This document shows positions 53,673 to 63,135 of a stretch of 64,000 nucleotides of DNA, piece after piece. This stretch comes from Chryseobacterium gleum (GTDB lineage Bacteria > Bacteroidota > Bacteroidia > Flavobacteriales > Weeksellaceae), in NCBI RefSeq assembly GCF_900636535.1, contig NZ_LR134289.1, positions 3,224,001 to 3,288,000 on the forward strand, written 5' to 3'. Below the pieces are notes generated by a model. It did no database searches. It was given only the letters and a program-made list of their open reading frames with translations, and was not told where the DNA came from. The position numbers were made by a program, and so were the translations under genes. The number at the start of each line of letters is the position of its first letter. Positions within the stretch are counted from its first letter, which is position 1.

Positions 53673-54350
53673 CTATTCATTTGCTCCGAAACTTTCAAAA
53701 TAGAAATCGGTAAGATTGGTAACAATTTCATCCGGGCTGCCGTTCCAATAGTATATTTTTCCTCCTTCCTTCAATTCGTAAAGATTAAAATTCTGTTCAG
53801 TTGTAACAGTTTTATCTGCATTTTTGAAGTCCTGGGCAGCCTGAATCAAATATTTTTTCAGTTCTTCCGGTTTTATTTTATTGAGATCACCTTTTGGTCC
53901 GGGTGTTAATTTTGATGGGACAAGGAAACTCACAGAATAACTTATCTCTGCTATTTTTTCGTCCTTAAGATATTCATTCGGGACTACTTTTACATTTTTA
54001 ACCGTTAGCTTTCCGGTTTTAAAATTTCCAAGCATGGCAGTAAAATAATCTTCTGCTTCTTTTTTGCAAGCTGCAGCGGTAGCCTTGGGGAAAGCCGCAA
54101 GGAAATTTTCAACACTGCCATTCATCATTTCCTTGGAAGTTTCCTTGAAATCTACCTGATAAGCATTCTGTCCTTCAACGGTAGGTTTCAGGTACTCATT
54201 AAGCTTATTCAAAGCTGTTTCATCATTGTTGACAAAAGTTCCGAAGAACAATTCAAAAGCTTCTTTCGGTTTCTTTACTTCAGTCTGAGCAAATACGTTC
54301 TGCCCGATCATCGTAAGCAGCAATAACAAAATAATTTTGTAATTTTTCAT
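53673..54350 (-). CDS. Hypothetical exported protein
   Basis: A 225-residue periplasmic protein. The signal peptide MKNYKIILLLLLTMIGQNVF ends at AQ. The mature part is helical and lysine-rich, with FELFFGTFVNNDETALNKLN and YFTAMLGNFKTGKLTVKNVK. It ends in a short aromatic strand region (KIYYWNGSPDEIVTN). I do not recognise a family. It lies between prfA, which has its own terminator, and the peptidase gene, so it is probably transcribed alone. Confidence 0.75.
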   Translation of the reverse strand: MKNYKIILLLLLTMIGQNVFAQTEVKKPKEAFELFFGTFVNNDETALNKLNEYLKPTVEGQNAYQVDFKETSKEMMNGSVENFLAAFPKATAAACKKEAEDYFTAMLGNFKTGKLTVKNVKVVPNEYLKDEKIAEISYSVSFLVPSKLTPGPKGDLNKIKPEELKKYLIQAAQDFKNADKTVTTEQNFNLYELKEGGKIYYWNGSPDEIVTNLTDFYFESFGANE

Positions 54351-54381
54351 AGTTTATATTTTATGTTTTGGTATTAAAAAA

Positions 54382-54409
54382 CAAAGCCTCTGAAGGATCA
54401 GAGGCTTTG
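54382..54409 (-). terminator. Terminator of prfA
   Basis: A perfect 12-bp stem (54382-54393 with 54398-54409, loop AGGA). The following T-run on the minus strand is short, so termination may be moderate. Confidence 0.82.
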
Positions 54410-54426
54410 CTTATCTATTATAATTT

Positions 54427-55512
54427 TTAATAATTTTCTTCTTCCCCTTTCATTTTCTCTGCATTTTCTGCCATGATTACTGCATCAATCATTTCAGAAA
54501 TATCACCATTCATGTAAGCATCAAGATTGTACATAGACTTGTTGATTCTGTGGTCTGTCACTCTTCCCTGAGGATAGTTGTAAGTTTTAATTTTTGCAGA
54601 ACGGTCTCCTGTAGATACCATCGTTTTTCTCTGAGCAGCAATATCTCCCTGAACTTCCTGAAGTTTAATATCGTATAATTTGGCACGAAGCATTTCCATT
54701 GCCAATTCACGGTTAGCTAACTGGGAACGAGCCTGCTGGCACACTACCACAAGTCCTGAAGGCTTGTGGGTAAGCTGAACTTTTGTTTCAACCTTATTTA
54801 CGTTCTGACCTCCGGCACCTCCTGAACGTGAAGTCTGCATTTCGATATCAGCAGGGTTGATCTCTACGTCCACCTCTTCAGCTTCCGGTAAAACCGCTAC
54901 TGTAATTGCTGAAGTATGTACTCTTCCCTGGGATTCTGTTTCAGGGACACGCTGTACACGGTGAACTCCCGATTCGAATTTCATGATTCCGTAAACTCCT
55001 TCACCTTCCACTTTCATTATCAGTTCTTTGTATCCTTTTGCAGCTTCATTGGAATCTGTTACTTCATGTCTCCATCCCTTGGCTTTGAAGTACATAGTGT
55101 ACATCCTGTAGATATCTTCTACGAAAATAGCCGCTTCATCACCTCCTGTTCCCGCACGTAATTCCACGATAACGTTTTTATCATCGGCAGGATCTTTGGG
55201 GATCAATAATACTTTCAGCTCTTCTTCCAGTCCAGGAATTTTAGCCTGAGCTTCCAGCTTTTCTTCTTTAGCCAAATCTACCAAGTCTCTGTCTGAACCA
55301 TCTGCAATGATTTCTTCAGATTCTGCAATACTGTCCAATGCCCCTTTATACTGATCGTAAACTCTTACAATTTTCCCCAAATCACTGTATTCTTTGTTCA
55401 AAGAAGAATATCTTTTTTGGTCTGAAATGACATCAGGCTGTATAATAAGGTCTGCAACCTCATTATATCTTTGTTTTATAGCTTCTAATTTTGGAATTAA
55501 TGATTTAGACAT
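54427..55512 (-). CDS. prfA: Peptide chain release factor 1
   Basis: RF1 ends translation at UAA and UAG. The protein has 361 residues, the usual length. The codon-recognition tripeptide region reads [14 protein letters not shown] (PET at 190-192 in place of the common PxT form). The GGQ motif is at about 234-236 ([20 protein letters not shown]). The N-terminal domain is helical. It gives a useful contrast with prfH in the same window, which keeps GGQ but has no codon-reading domain. TATCTTTG at 55539-55532 is a likely -7 element. Confidence 0.97.
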   Translation of the reverse strand: MSKSLIPKLEAIKQRYNEVADLIIQPDVISDQKRYSSLNKEYSDLGKIVRVYDQYKGALDSIAESEEIIADGSDRDLVDLAKEEKLEAQAKIPGLEEELKVLLIPKDPADDKNVIVELRAGTGGDEAAIFVEDIYRMYTMYFKAKGWRHEVTDSNEAAKGYKELIMKVEGEGVYGIMKFESGVHRVQRVPETESQGRVHTSAITVAVLPEAEEVDVEINPADIEMQTSRSGGAGGQNVNKVETKVQLTHKPSGLVVVCQQARSQLANRELAMEMLRAKLYDIKLQEVQGDIAAQRKTMVSTGDRSAKIKTYNYPQGRVTDHRINKSMYNLDAYMNGDISEMIDAVIMAENAEKMKGEEENY

Positions 55513-55659
55513 TGTAGAAATTTTGTGGGTGCAAAGATAAGAATTATTAATTCAAAATTAAAATTCCGGATCAGCATAAATTTTTGAGCTTTAGGGGAAA
55601 AGGAGACAAAACTGCAAAAAGGCCGAATAGCCAATTTGTTAATTCGTCTTTCCCTATGA

Positions 55660-56970
55660 TTAAGACTGAGCCTGAGATTCTTTAGAAAGCCTTCTGTCAA
55701 TAAGATATAAAACAATTCCTACAGCGATAATTCCCAGTCCTATAAGACTTTCTTTAGGATTATGAATAAATGTAAAATAGAGAATATACATACTGAACAA
55801 AAGAAAAACTGTCGGGAAAATGTAAAAAGCATTTGATTTAAAGATTTTCCTGTCCTTTTTCTTCAGGAAGAATACGGTAGAAATTGCCAGACTTGCAAAA
55901 AGCTGTAAAATAAAAGCAGTGTAAACAAAAATCTCTTTAAAACTTCCTGTTAAAATAATAATAGCCGCAATCACAGCATGAGCAAAAATGGCTCTTACCG
56001 GAATTCCTTTTGCATTTCCAACTGATAATGGTTTCCAGATATGGGTATGTTTTGCAAAAGCCTGGGTTAATCTTGAACCCACCCATAAATATCCGCTAAT
56101 TGTTGCAATCAGCTGCAAAGCAATGAAAATATTAACGATTTTTCCAAAAGCAGGACCAAGCATATTGATAGCCGCCTCTCCCATGACATCCTCTTTTCCT
56201 GCCAACTGACTCACGGGAGCATGTTTCAGCATAATATAATTCACCAGAATATAACTTACCGTCACGAAAACAGTTCCTATAATGAGTGATTTCGGAAGAT
56301 TTTTCTGGACATCTTTAATTTCTCCTGCAATATAAGAAGCAGAGTTCCAGCCTGTATAAGAATAGGTTACAAATACCAGCGATGTAGCAAAAGCCGGAAG
56401 CATGATCTCATTCTGCCAGCTGTCACTGAAATTTAAACTGCTGCCAATCTGTGGTGAATCTGAAAGCCAGACGCCCAGGATAATGAGTACAACAATAAAC
56501 GCTATCTTAATGAAAGTGAAAAAGTTATGAAACCGGCTGGATGTTTTCAAACTGAATGACAAAGTAACTGCAATCAGAAAAATAGCAGCAATAGCAAAGC
56601 CGTTTCCGAAAGAATAGTTGAATACAGAAAGATATTTCGACATAGCCAATGCAGCCAAAGCTACAGGAGAAGAAAATCCGATAATCAGCGAAATCCAGCT
56701 TATGAGATACCCGAATAAAGGATGATAGGTTTCTTTCAGATAAATAAAGTCGCCTCCGTTTCCTTTAAAATGTGATCCTAATTCCGCATAGCAAAAAGCA
56801 CCAAACAGAGCCAGGATGCCTCCAATGATCCACAGCAGGAAAATACTGTAGGTATTGGTAATATCGGATAGCTGAAATCCGAGAGTGGTAAAAATCCCTG
56901 TTCCGATCATATTGGAAACAACAATTGCGGCAGCTGTTTTCCAGCCAATCTGATGTGAGGTAGTACTCAT
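55660..56970 (-). CDS. APC family amino acid permease under SAM riboswitch control
   Basis: A 436-residue inner-membrane transporter of the amino acid-polyamine-organocation superfamily, with about 12 helices. It starts MSTTSHQIGWKTAAAIVVSN, followed by MIGTGIFTTLGF, the typical first-helix substrate loop. Later segments include YSYTGWNSASYIAGEIKDVQ. The gene starts 7 bp after the TonB-dependent receptor stop and so lies behind the SAM-I riboswitch. This suggests methionine or a related compound as substrate. The specificity is not visible in the protein itself. Confidence 0.88.
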   Translation of the reverse strand: MSTTSHQIGWKTAAAIVVSNMIGTGIFTTLGFQLSDITNTYSIFLLWIIGGILALFGAFCYAELGSHFKGNGGDFIYLKETYHPLFGYLISWISLIIGFSSPVALAALAMSKYLSVFNYSFGNGFAIAAIFLIAVTLSFSLKTSSRFHNFFTFIKIAFIVVLIILGVWLSDSPQIGSSLNFSDSWQNEIMLPAFATSLVFVTYSYTGWNSASYIAGEIKDVQKNLPKSLIIGTVFVTVSYILVNYIMLKHAPVSQLAGKEDVMGEAAINMLGPAFGKIVNIFIALQLIATISGYLWVGSRLTQAFAKHTHIWKPLSVGNAKGIPVRAIFAHAVIAAIIILTGSFKEIFVYTAFILQLFASLAISTVFFLKKKDRKIFKSNAFYIFPTVFLLFSMYILYFTFIHNPKESLIGLGIIAVGIVLYLIDRRLSKESQAQS

Positions 56971-56977
56971 TTAATGA

Positions 56978-59422
56978 TTAAAAGTTAAAATTAAGTCTTC
57001 CGAAGAAATAATTTCCCAGCGTTCCCATCTGCACCGGAGCATACTTGAATACCCCATAGTATGAATTTCTGTAAATCTGGCGATCCGGGAAAACATCAAA
57101 AATATTATTGGCTCCTACCGTAAAGTTGATACTTTTTGTAATATCATACCCAACACTGATGTCAGTAACGACTTTTGGAGAGAACTCCTGTACTTCTCCA
57201 AACGGATAGCCATCTCTTATGACTTTGCCAAAATAGGTATTTCTTACGAGAAAATTAAACTTCCCGATTCCATAATTTAATCCTAATGAAGCTTTTGTTT
57301 TAGGAGACAGCGTTTCAATGATATTGATCTGATCCGGGCCAAAAAACTGTTCCTGAGGCGTTCCTAAATTTTCCGGAAAATGAAAGTCTGTGATTTTTGT
57401 TTCTGTATAGTTTCCTGCAAGATTCATATTCAATTTTCCGTTACCAAGAATCCAGTCATATGTGACCACTACATCTACACCTTTAGTTTCTGTATCAATG
57501 GCATTGGCGAAAAATCTTCCGCTTTCAACCTCATTTCCATTGCCTACTACAGCAGGGTCAGATAATCTTGAATCTGTTATATTTCCTGTAATAACAATTC
57601 TATCTTTCACTTTGATCCAGTATCCATCTATAGTGATGGTCAGATTGTTTAAAGGTTTCAGGGTAAATCCGGCACTTGCATTGACTGAAGTTTCCTGCTT
57701 GAGCTTATCAAATCCAAGAATTTCTGCAGCTTTGCTATCATTACTAAAGATTCCTTTGGTAACAATCTTCTCGCCGGAAGTAGAAATATCTGCATAAGAA
57801 TTATTAAAATACTGCTGCTGAAGAGAAGGAGCCCTGAATCCTGTTCCCACAGCTGCTCTTACTGCATAATTTTTTACAAATTCATATCGTACAGCAAGCT
57901 TTCCATTCAAGGTATTTCCGAAATCTGAATAGTTTTCAAATCTTGCAGCAGCATCAATGTTCAACTTTTTGTCCAGATCATAGGAAACATCTGCATATAC
58001 GGCTGTGGAATGTCTGTCTTTCCTGAGTGCATTATCCGGGGAAAATCCGATAAAGGACTGGGATCCGCCTGCACCGAGCACTGTAGAACCTTCGGTGGCA
58101 ATGTTCCCGTTGATATCATACTGGGCATAAGAAGCCTCATCACCCGCTTTGATCTGATACTGTTCAAATCTGAATTCTCCCCCGAAGGCGATATTGAAAC
58201 GATTTATGTTTCTGGAAACGTCAAGATTAATGGTGTTTTGAAGGAAGCTGTGTGCTCCGGCGTAAAAACTCGTTGGAGATTTTGCTCCCAATGAAGCATT
58301 ATTCGTATTGTTTACATTGTAATTGAAAGTGTTGCTTCCAAATGTATTGCTAAGATCAAGAAGCCAGTCATTGATATTATATTTTGCCCCAACAGCATAA
58401 GATACATCGTATATCTGGGATGCCAGCGTTGCCTGAAAACCGTTCGGGTAAATGGACGAAACTACATTGGATTTTTCGCTCGGAAGCCTTCTGAAACCAA
58501 AACCTTTTCCTTCCTTGATGCTGAATCCTCCGAAAGAATACAGTTTAAAATGGTCATTAAAAGGATATTCTGCATTGAAAAATAGCTGTCCCTGTCTGAT
58601 CTGTGCATCCCCGATCTGAAAATTAAAATCATCACGCGTCAATCCTCTTTTTTGAATTTCTGCATCATCTTCTGCTCTTGCTATCTCAGGATTATCTGCA
58701 AATTCATAGGCAAAATTATCCCCGAAAATATCCAGATCATGATTTTGTGTTCTTGTTGTTTTTCCTCTGTGGCTTAACTGCATTGAAAGATTGATGTAGC
58801 CGTCTTTCTTTCCTAATGAAGCTCCGTAGTTTGCTCCTGCCTGATACGTATCGCCATCATTTCTGCCGCTTACACCGTAGGTAAGGCTTGCTGATGCCCC
58901 GGCATTCTTTTTAAGAATAATATTGATGACTCCTGCAATGGCATCAGATCCGTACTGTGCAGCTGCTCCGTCTCTGAGAACTTCAATTCTGTCAATGGCA
59001 ATCACCGGGATGGTACTCAGGTCTGTTCCCACAGAACCATTCCCGACTGTGTTCTGATAATTGACCAAAGATGTTGTATGTCTTCTTTTTCCGTTCAGCA
59101 ATACCAAAACCTGATCCGGCCCCATTCCTCTTAAGGTAACGGGGTCAATATGCTCTGTACCATCTGAAGCGGACTGTCTTACTGCATTAAATGACGGAAT
59201 CACATAGTTCAGCAGATCCTGAGCAGTCATTTGCGGAGCACTCCTCTGAATTTTGTCGATATTAATAACATCTACCGGAACCGGTGTCTCCAGCTTTGTT
59301 CTTTTGACATTACGGTTTCCAACGATGATAATATCTTCAATTTCTTTTTCTTTATTCCCGCTCTCCTGAGCAGCAACCCAGATTGCTCCAAGCAATAATA
59401 CAGCTGTACTTATTTTTTTCAT
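56978..59422 (-). CDS. TonB-dependent receptor under SAM riboswitch control
   Basis: An 814-residue outer-membrane receptor with signal peptide (MKKISTAVLLLGAIWVAAQ), a plug domain at about 40-170 (PVPVDVINIDKIQRSAPQMT, RGMGPDQVLVLLNGKRRHTT, GSDAIAGVINIILKK) and a large beta barrel ending in the aromatic residue of FGRLNFNF. No SusD partner gene and no carboxypeptidase-like N-terminal domain are present. It takes up a scarce compound using TonB energy. The SAM-I leader 92 nt upstream and the permease downstream point to methionine or another sulfur compound; the ligand is inferred. Confidence 0.9.
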   Translation of the reverse strand: MKKISTAVLLLGAIWVAAQESGNKEKEIEDIIIVGNRNVKRTKLETPVPVDVINIDKIQRSAPQMTAQDLLNYVIPSFNAVRQSASDGTEHIDPVTLRGMGPDQVLVLLNGKRRHTTSLVNYQNTVGNGSVGTDLSTIPVIAIDRIEVLRDGAAAQYGSDAIAGVINIILKKNAGASASLTYGVSGRNDGDTYQAGANYGASLGKKDGYINLSMQLSHRGKTTRTQNHDLDIFGDNFAYEFADNPEIARAEDDAEIQKRGLTRDDFNFQIGDAQIRQGQLFFNAEYPFNDHFKLYSFGGFSIKEGKGFGFRRLPSEKSNVVSSIYPNGFQATLASQIYDVSYAVGAKYNINDWLLDLSNTFGSNTFNYNVNNTNNASLGAKSPTSFYAGAHSFLQNTINLDVSRNINRFNIAFGGEFRFEQYQIKAGDEASYAQYDINGNIATEGSTVLGAGGSQSFIGFSPDNALRKDRHSTAVYADVSYDLDKKLNIDAAARFENYSDFGNTLNGKLAVRYEFVKNYAVRAAVGTGFRAPSLQQQYFNNSYADISTSGEKIVTKGIFSNDSKAAEILGFDKLKQETSVNASAGFTLKPLNNLTITIDGYWIKVKDRIVITGNITDSRLSDPAVVGNGNEVESGRFFANAIDTETKGVDVVVTYDWILGNGKLNMNLAGNYTETKITDFHFPENLGTPQEQFFGPDQINIIETLSPKTKASLGLNYGIGKFNFLVRNTYFGKVIRDGYPFGEVQEFSPKVVTDISVGYDITKSINFTVGANNIFDVFPDRQIYRNSYYGVFKYAPVQMGTLGNYFFGRLNFNF

Positions 59423-59514
59423 TTTGTTCTTCCCAATTGATCATAATTTATCCGGCGGTCTTTTCCGCAGATACATAAGACTTCAAGAAACGGGATTCAT
59501 ATAGAGTATTCATT

Positions 59515-59620
59515 TCACTTATCTTCCCCTCGGGTTGGAATTAGCACCTTCGCACTTCCGGAACCGTGCAGGTTGCTAAGGTTTCACCGGGCCAAATCCC
59601 TCCACCTTTCTTGATAAATC
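59515..59620 (-). promoter_or_regulatory. SAM-I (S-box) riboswitch
   Basis: Read on the minus strand, the element has all conserved S-box blocks: TTATCAAGAAAGGTGGAGGG, then GGCCCGGTGAAACCTTAGCAACC, AAGGTGCTAATTCC and GAAGATAA. TTATC (59617-59613) pairs with GATAA (59523-59519) as P1. SAM binding should switch off the receptor and permease genes. No T-run terminator is seen between it and the ATG at 59422, so the mode of control (translation or another terminator) is open. Confidence 0.95.
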
Positions 59621-59625
59621 TACTG

Positions 59626-59655
59626 CAAAAGTAGACTATTTTTTTAAATGGACAA
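59626..59655 (-). promoter_or_regulatory. Promoter of the SAM riboswitch operon
   Basis: TTG (59655-59653), 19 nt, TACTTTTG (59633-59626): an exact consensus match. The -33 box lies in the T-tract of the preceding terminator. Transcription would begin almost at the riboswitch. Confidence 0.7.
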
Positions 59656-59690
59656 AAAAGGCAGATCTGCTGTCTGCAAATCTGCCTTTT
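59654..59690 (-). terminator. Terminator of the secreted amylase gene
   Basis: AAAAGGCAGAT (59657-59667) pairs with ATCTGCCTTTT (59680-59690). On the minus strand it is followed by T residues. Confidence 0.88.
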
Positions 59691-59693
59691 AGT

Positions 59694-62531
59694 TTACTTA
59701 ACAATCATTTTTTGAGTTGCTATTCCTGTGTCTGATTTCAGATGTACCAGGTAGGTCCCGGCTGGATAGTTCACTTTGACCTCATATGTGCCGTTTTCTT
59801 TATCCAGTTTGAATGAACTCAACCTTTTACCGGTCATATCAAAAATGGAAATTTCTCCGTTTTTCACTTTATTAAAAATTAATTTTGCCGTACCGTTTTG
59901 TACCGGATTATCCGCAATCTGAAGTGATAATTTGTTGCCTGCATTTATATCTGCTGCAGACAAAGCACCTGCATAATTTCCAAAGATTCTGAATTCTCCC
60001 GGCTGCAAAGTGATGGGAGCCGTTGTAGAAACCACATCCGAAATACTGTCATCCATCAGGTTCTGCCATTGGCCTGTATAAGGGAAATAAGGAACCACGT
60101 TTTGTGCGGAAGTTGTATAATTGGCCAATACCACAACATTTTTTATTCCTGTAGTAATAGATGTATCGTACAGGTAAATTCTGGTGATCAGCCCGTTGGG
60201 GTCATTCGTAAGGTTATTGGATTCTATGCTGTATGTTTTGGTTTTAAAAATCTGATGGGCATTTCTGATGGTAATGATTTTAGCCCAGGTATCATATACT
60301 GCTTTTCTGCTGGCATTGGTATCATATCCCAGCGTAAATGCAACAGGTTTCTCATCGGTTCTGCAGCCACTGCTGATACTACCGTCTGCACATCTGTTGA
60401 TACTGAATTCATAGCCTAATTCTCCAAACTGCCAGATCATTTTCGGGCCGGGAATAGTAAAGAAAGTTGCACCGAAAGTTTTCATTCTGTCAAGAGCAGT
60501 ATTCAGATTTTTAACATCATAACTTCCGTTTACTGCACCATAGGCAAGGTTTTTAAACATCAGCCTTTCTTCATCATGACTTTCTCCATAGCCTACAGCA
60601 CTCATGTTGGTAAAACCGTGAAGGCTGTGGTTCATACGGTCATAATTACTGTTTTCCTTATATCCCATCGTATTCTGATTATAAGGATCTGTCTGTTTAT
60701 TCCAAAGCAAAACGCCTTTTCCTTCGGCTATTCTGTAGTTGGCCCACTGCTGCTCTTCCGCATCTGTTCCCAAATGTTCAAAAATCATGTAGGAATTCGG
60801 ATCGATTGCCCATTGCCTGTCTGCATAGTGTTTCATAATATCCACTCTGTCCTGCTGATAGGCATTGGTACAGGCTTCATCATTTTCAGAACAGCTCTGA
60901 GTGAATCCTTTGGTTAGATCCCAGCGGAATCCGTCTATGTGATATTCTGTCAGCCATTGCTGAAGGCATCTTTCAACGTAATATTGCGTTGAAGGACTTG
61001 TATGGTTAAAGTCATTGAATACATTATATGAATGTTTCGGAACCTGATTAAAGTAAGGATTGTCCGGAGCTACATTTCCATAACCGTCGCCATCCGGATC
61101 TATATTCCAAAGCCTTACCAAAGGGGAACGTCCCGTAGCGTGATTAAATGCAACATCAAGAATAACAGCAATTCCGTTCTGATGGCACAGGTCTACAAAT
61201 TCTTTGAATTTTTCAGGAGTTCCATAAGCTTTGTCCAATGCATAATGGAAGGAAGTATTGTATCCCCATGAAAGGTTTCCGTCAAATTCCATGATGGGAA
61301 GCAATTCAATAGCATTGATTTTTAAATTCTTCAGATAAGAAATTTTATTGATCAATGACTGCCAGTTCTTTTCCTGTGTAAAGTCTCTTAATAATAATTC
61401 ATAGACTACCAGGTTTTCTTTTGCCGGCCTTTGAAAGTTGGTCACCTGCCAGTTATAAGCTGTCTGCCCGGTTTTAAATGTTGAAACTTCAAAACCCTGC
61501 CCTGCCGGAAATGCAGGTAAGTTCGGGTAAGTGGCAGTTGAAATCCACTGATCATCATAAGAAGACAAGATTTGTGGTGAATAAGGGTCTGCTACTTTTC
61601 TCAGATCATTTGTCCTGTATTGAAAGGTATAAAGCTGCTGAGGAGTCAAACCAATCAATTCAATCCAGTACAGATCAGGATTGGTGGTATCTCTTTTCAT
61701 TAAATAATTATCATTGACCATCCAGTTATTGAAACTTCCGATAACATGGACAAAACTTTTTCCTGGAGCATATAAGGCAAGCCCTGCTTTGGTCTGATCT
61801 GTCGGGTGATAATTGATTCCTTGTTTTATCCAGTTCGGTATTGCTTCAGAAACCACATTTCTCGGAACCTGGAGAATAAATGCGACACTTTTTGAACTGG
61901 ATCCCTGTGTTGCTGTAAGCTCCATGCTTGCATCCTGAGTAACGGTATAACTGTAAGAATAGGATTGAGATGGTGTTGTGGTAGAGTTTACAACAGTTCC
62001 GTTGGCTTTTAACTGAAATGTTGCGTTGACATTGGTTGTAGCAGTAATATTGATGGAATTACCTGCCGGAACAGAGGTCAGGCTGTTTGCCAGAGGATTG
62101 GTAAGACTTAAGCTTAAAATCCCCACATTGACAAAAATGTCCGGCGAGGTCTGATGTGATCCTGTTTTATCTTTTAATAAAAACCCGAACCTGCCGATTC
62201 CTGTTCTACCAAAGAAGGCAGTTGGAGTAAAGGTAAGCGAATAGCTGTCCGTTGCTGCATTATAATTCAGCTTATTTAAATCATTGGAGTTGTTCCAGCT
62301 TCCATTGGTTGGACAATCCTGGCTGTTCTGATAATTGGTATCCAAAGACCAGGTCCATATGTAAATGGCATTATTGGAAACGCCCCAGGCAGATTCGTCA
62401 ATCTGGTCTCCGGGAACTGTAAGCGTAATAGCATCTGTTTCATTAAACGGATTGGGTGAAATTGTATAACTGATCTGTCCAAAAACACACATGGCAATCA
62501 GCAGAAAAGCAACGGAATAAAATTTTCTCAT
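59694..62531 (-). CDS. Secreted alpha-amylase family glycosidase with T9SS sorting domain
   Basis: A 945-residue exported GH13-type enzyme acting on alpha-glucans. A signal peptide (MRKFYSVAFLLIAMCVFG) is followed by two beta-sandwich or E-set modules (to about 350) and a TIM-barrel catalytic domain (370-780). The predicted catalytic residues are D538 in GFRWDLTKG, E585 in MIFEHLGTD and D653 in SHDEERL; DVAFNHATG is region I. The last 75 residues form a type A sorting domain of the type IX secretion system (ISIFDMTGKRLSSF, PAGTYLVHLKSD). The enzyme should be released to or held at the cell surface. It is a single-gene unit. Confidence 0.92.
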   Translation of the reverse strand: MRKFYSVAFLLIAMCVFGQISYTISPNPFNETDAITLTVPGDQIDESAWGVSNNAIYIWTWSLDTNYQNSQDCPTNGSWNNSNDLNKLNYNAATDSYSLTFTPTAFFGRTGIGRFGFLLKDKTGSHQTSPDIFVNVGILSLSLTNPLANSLTSVPAGNSINITATTNVNATFQLKANGTVVNSTTTPSQSYSYSYTVTQDASMELTATQGSSSKSVAFILQVPRNVVSEAIPNWIKQGINYHPTDQTKAGLALYAPGKSFVHVIGSFNNWMVNDNYLMKRDTTNPDLYWIELIGLTPQQLYTFQYRTNDLRKVADPYSPQILSSYDDQWISTATYPNLPAFPAGQGFEVSTFKTGQTAYNWQVTNFQRPAKENLVVYELLLRDFTQEKNWQSLINKISYLKNLKINAIELLPIMEFDGNLSWGYNTSFHYALDKAYGTPEKFKEFVDLCHQNGIAVILDVAFNHATGRSPLVRLWNIDPDGDGYGNVAPDNPYFNQVPKHSYNVFNDFNHTSPSTQYYVERCLQQWLTEYHIDGFRWDLTKGFTQSCSENDEACTNAYQQDRVDIMKHYADRQWAIDPNSYMIFEHLGTDAEEQQWANYRIAEGKGVLLWNKQTDPYNQNTMGYKENSNYDRMNHSLHGFTNMSAVGYGESHDEERLMFKNLAYGAVNGSYDVKNLNTALDRMKTFGATFFTIPGPKMIWQFGELGYEFSINRCADGSISSGCRTDEKPVAFTLGYDTNASRKAVYDTWAKIITIRNAHQIFKTKTYSIESNNLTNDPNGLITRIYLYDTSITTGIKNVVVLANYTTSAQNVVPYFPYTGQWQNLMDDSISDVVSTTAPITLQPGEFRIFGNYAGALSAADINAGNKLSLQIADNPVQNGTAKLIFNKVKNGEISIFDMTGKRLSSFKLDKENGTYEVKVNYPAGTYLVHLKSDTGIATQKMIVK

Positions 62532-62666
62532 GTCCTATTTTTTTATCGAATATAGGATTAATTTTTATTCATATTGCCTGTTTTTATTCAGTCGCTGGTA
62601 AATATTTCAGTTTTCGGGGAAAATAATCCAGAAAAATTCATGAGAAGCCTGGGAAATATCAAATAG

Positions 62667-62692
62667 AAAAACCGCTTAAAAATTAAGCGGTT
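62667..62692 (-). terminator. Terminator of the small membrane protein gene
   Basis: AACCGCTTA (62670-62678) pairs with TAAGCGGTT (62684-62692); five T residues follow on the minus strand. The rest of the 226-bp gap holds no recognisable gene. Confidence 0.88.
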
Positions 62693-62757
62693 CATATATG
62701 TTGTTTTGCTTTGATATTACTTTTTCAGAATTCAGGTGAAAAAGCAATGACAATCAA

Positions 62758-63042
62758 TTAATGATGATGTCCGTGATCGTGAATGAAAGGTCCGTTCCCT
62801 TTAGGCTCGTTATAAATAACCTCTACACCTTCCTGCTCAGTAATAAGCTTTCTTCTGATGTCTTCAGGATCGAAAGGTTTTACTTTTCCGAAATACTCTT
62901 TCAAACCTTCAGTTAGCCACATTGGGATTACTAATCCGAAGAACATAAAAATACACCAGAATCCTACTAAGAACATAGTAATGAAGAAAACAGTCCATAG
63001 GAACTGGTAGAACGGCCAAAATGCTGATAAAATCGTTATCAT
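62758..63042 (-). CDS. Small membrane protein with histidine-rich tail
   Basis: A 94-residue protein from the ATG at 63042; a TTG seven codons upstream lies inside the promoter and is rejected. It has one long or two short membrane helices at about 6-48, rich in Trp and Phe (FWPFYQFLWTVFFITMFLVG). A soluble part follows (PFDPEDIRRKLITEQEGVEV), and the protein ends in HDHGHHH. The tail could bind a metal. No family is recognised. It lies downstream of the fumarase gene but has its own promoter. Confidence 0.78.
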   Translation of the reverse strand: MITILSAFWPFYQFLWTVFFITMFLVGFWCIFMFFGLVIPMWLTEGLKEYFGKVKPFDPEDIRRKLITEQEGVEVIYNEPKGNGPFIHDHGHHH

Positions 63043-63060
63043 TCTCTTAAAGATTTTAGG

Positions 63061-63091
63061 CAAAAATAGAACTTTTTTCCTTTTTACACAA
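63061..63091 (-). promoter_or_regulatory. Promoter of the small membrane protein gene
   Basis: TTG (63091-63089), 20 nt, TATTTTTG (63068-63061): an exact consensus match, giving a leader of about 12 nt before the ATG at 63042. Confidence 0.68.
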
Positions 63092-63135
63092 AAGATCAGC
63101 GTTCTATTTTGTTATTTATTTTAATTTTAAACTAA

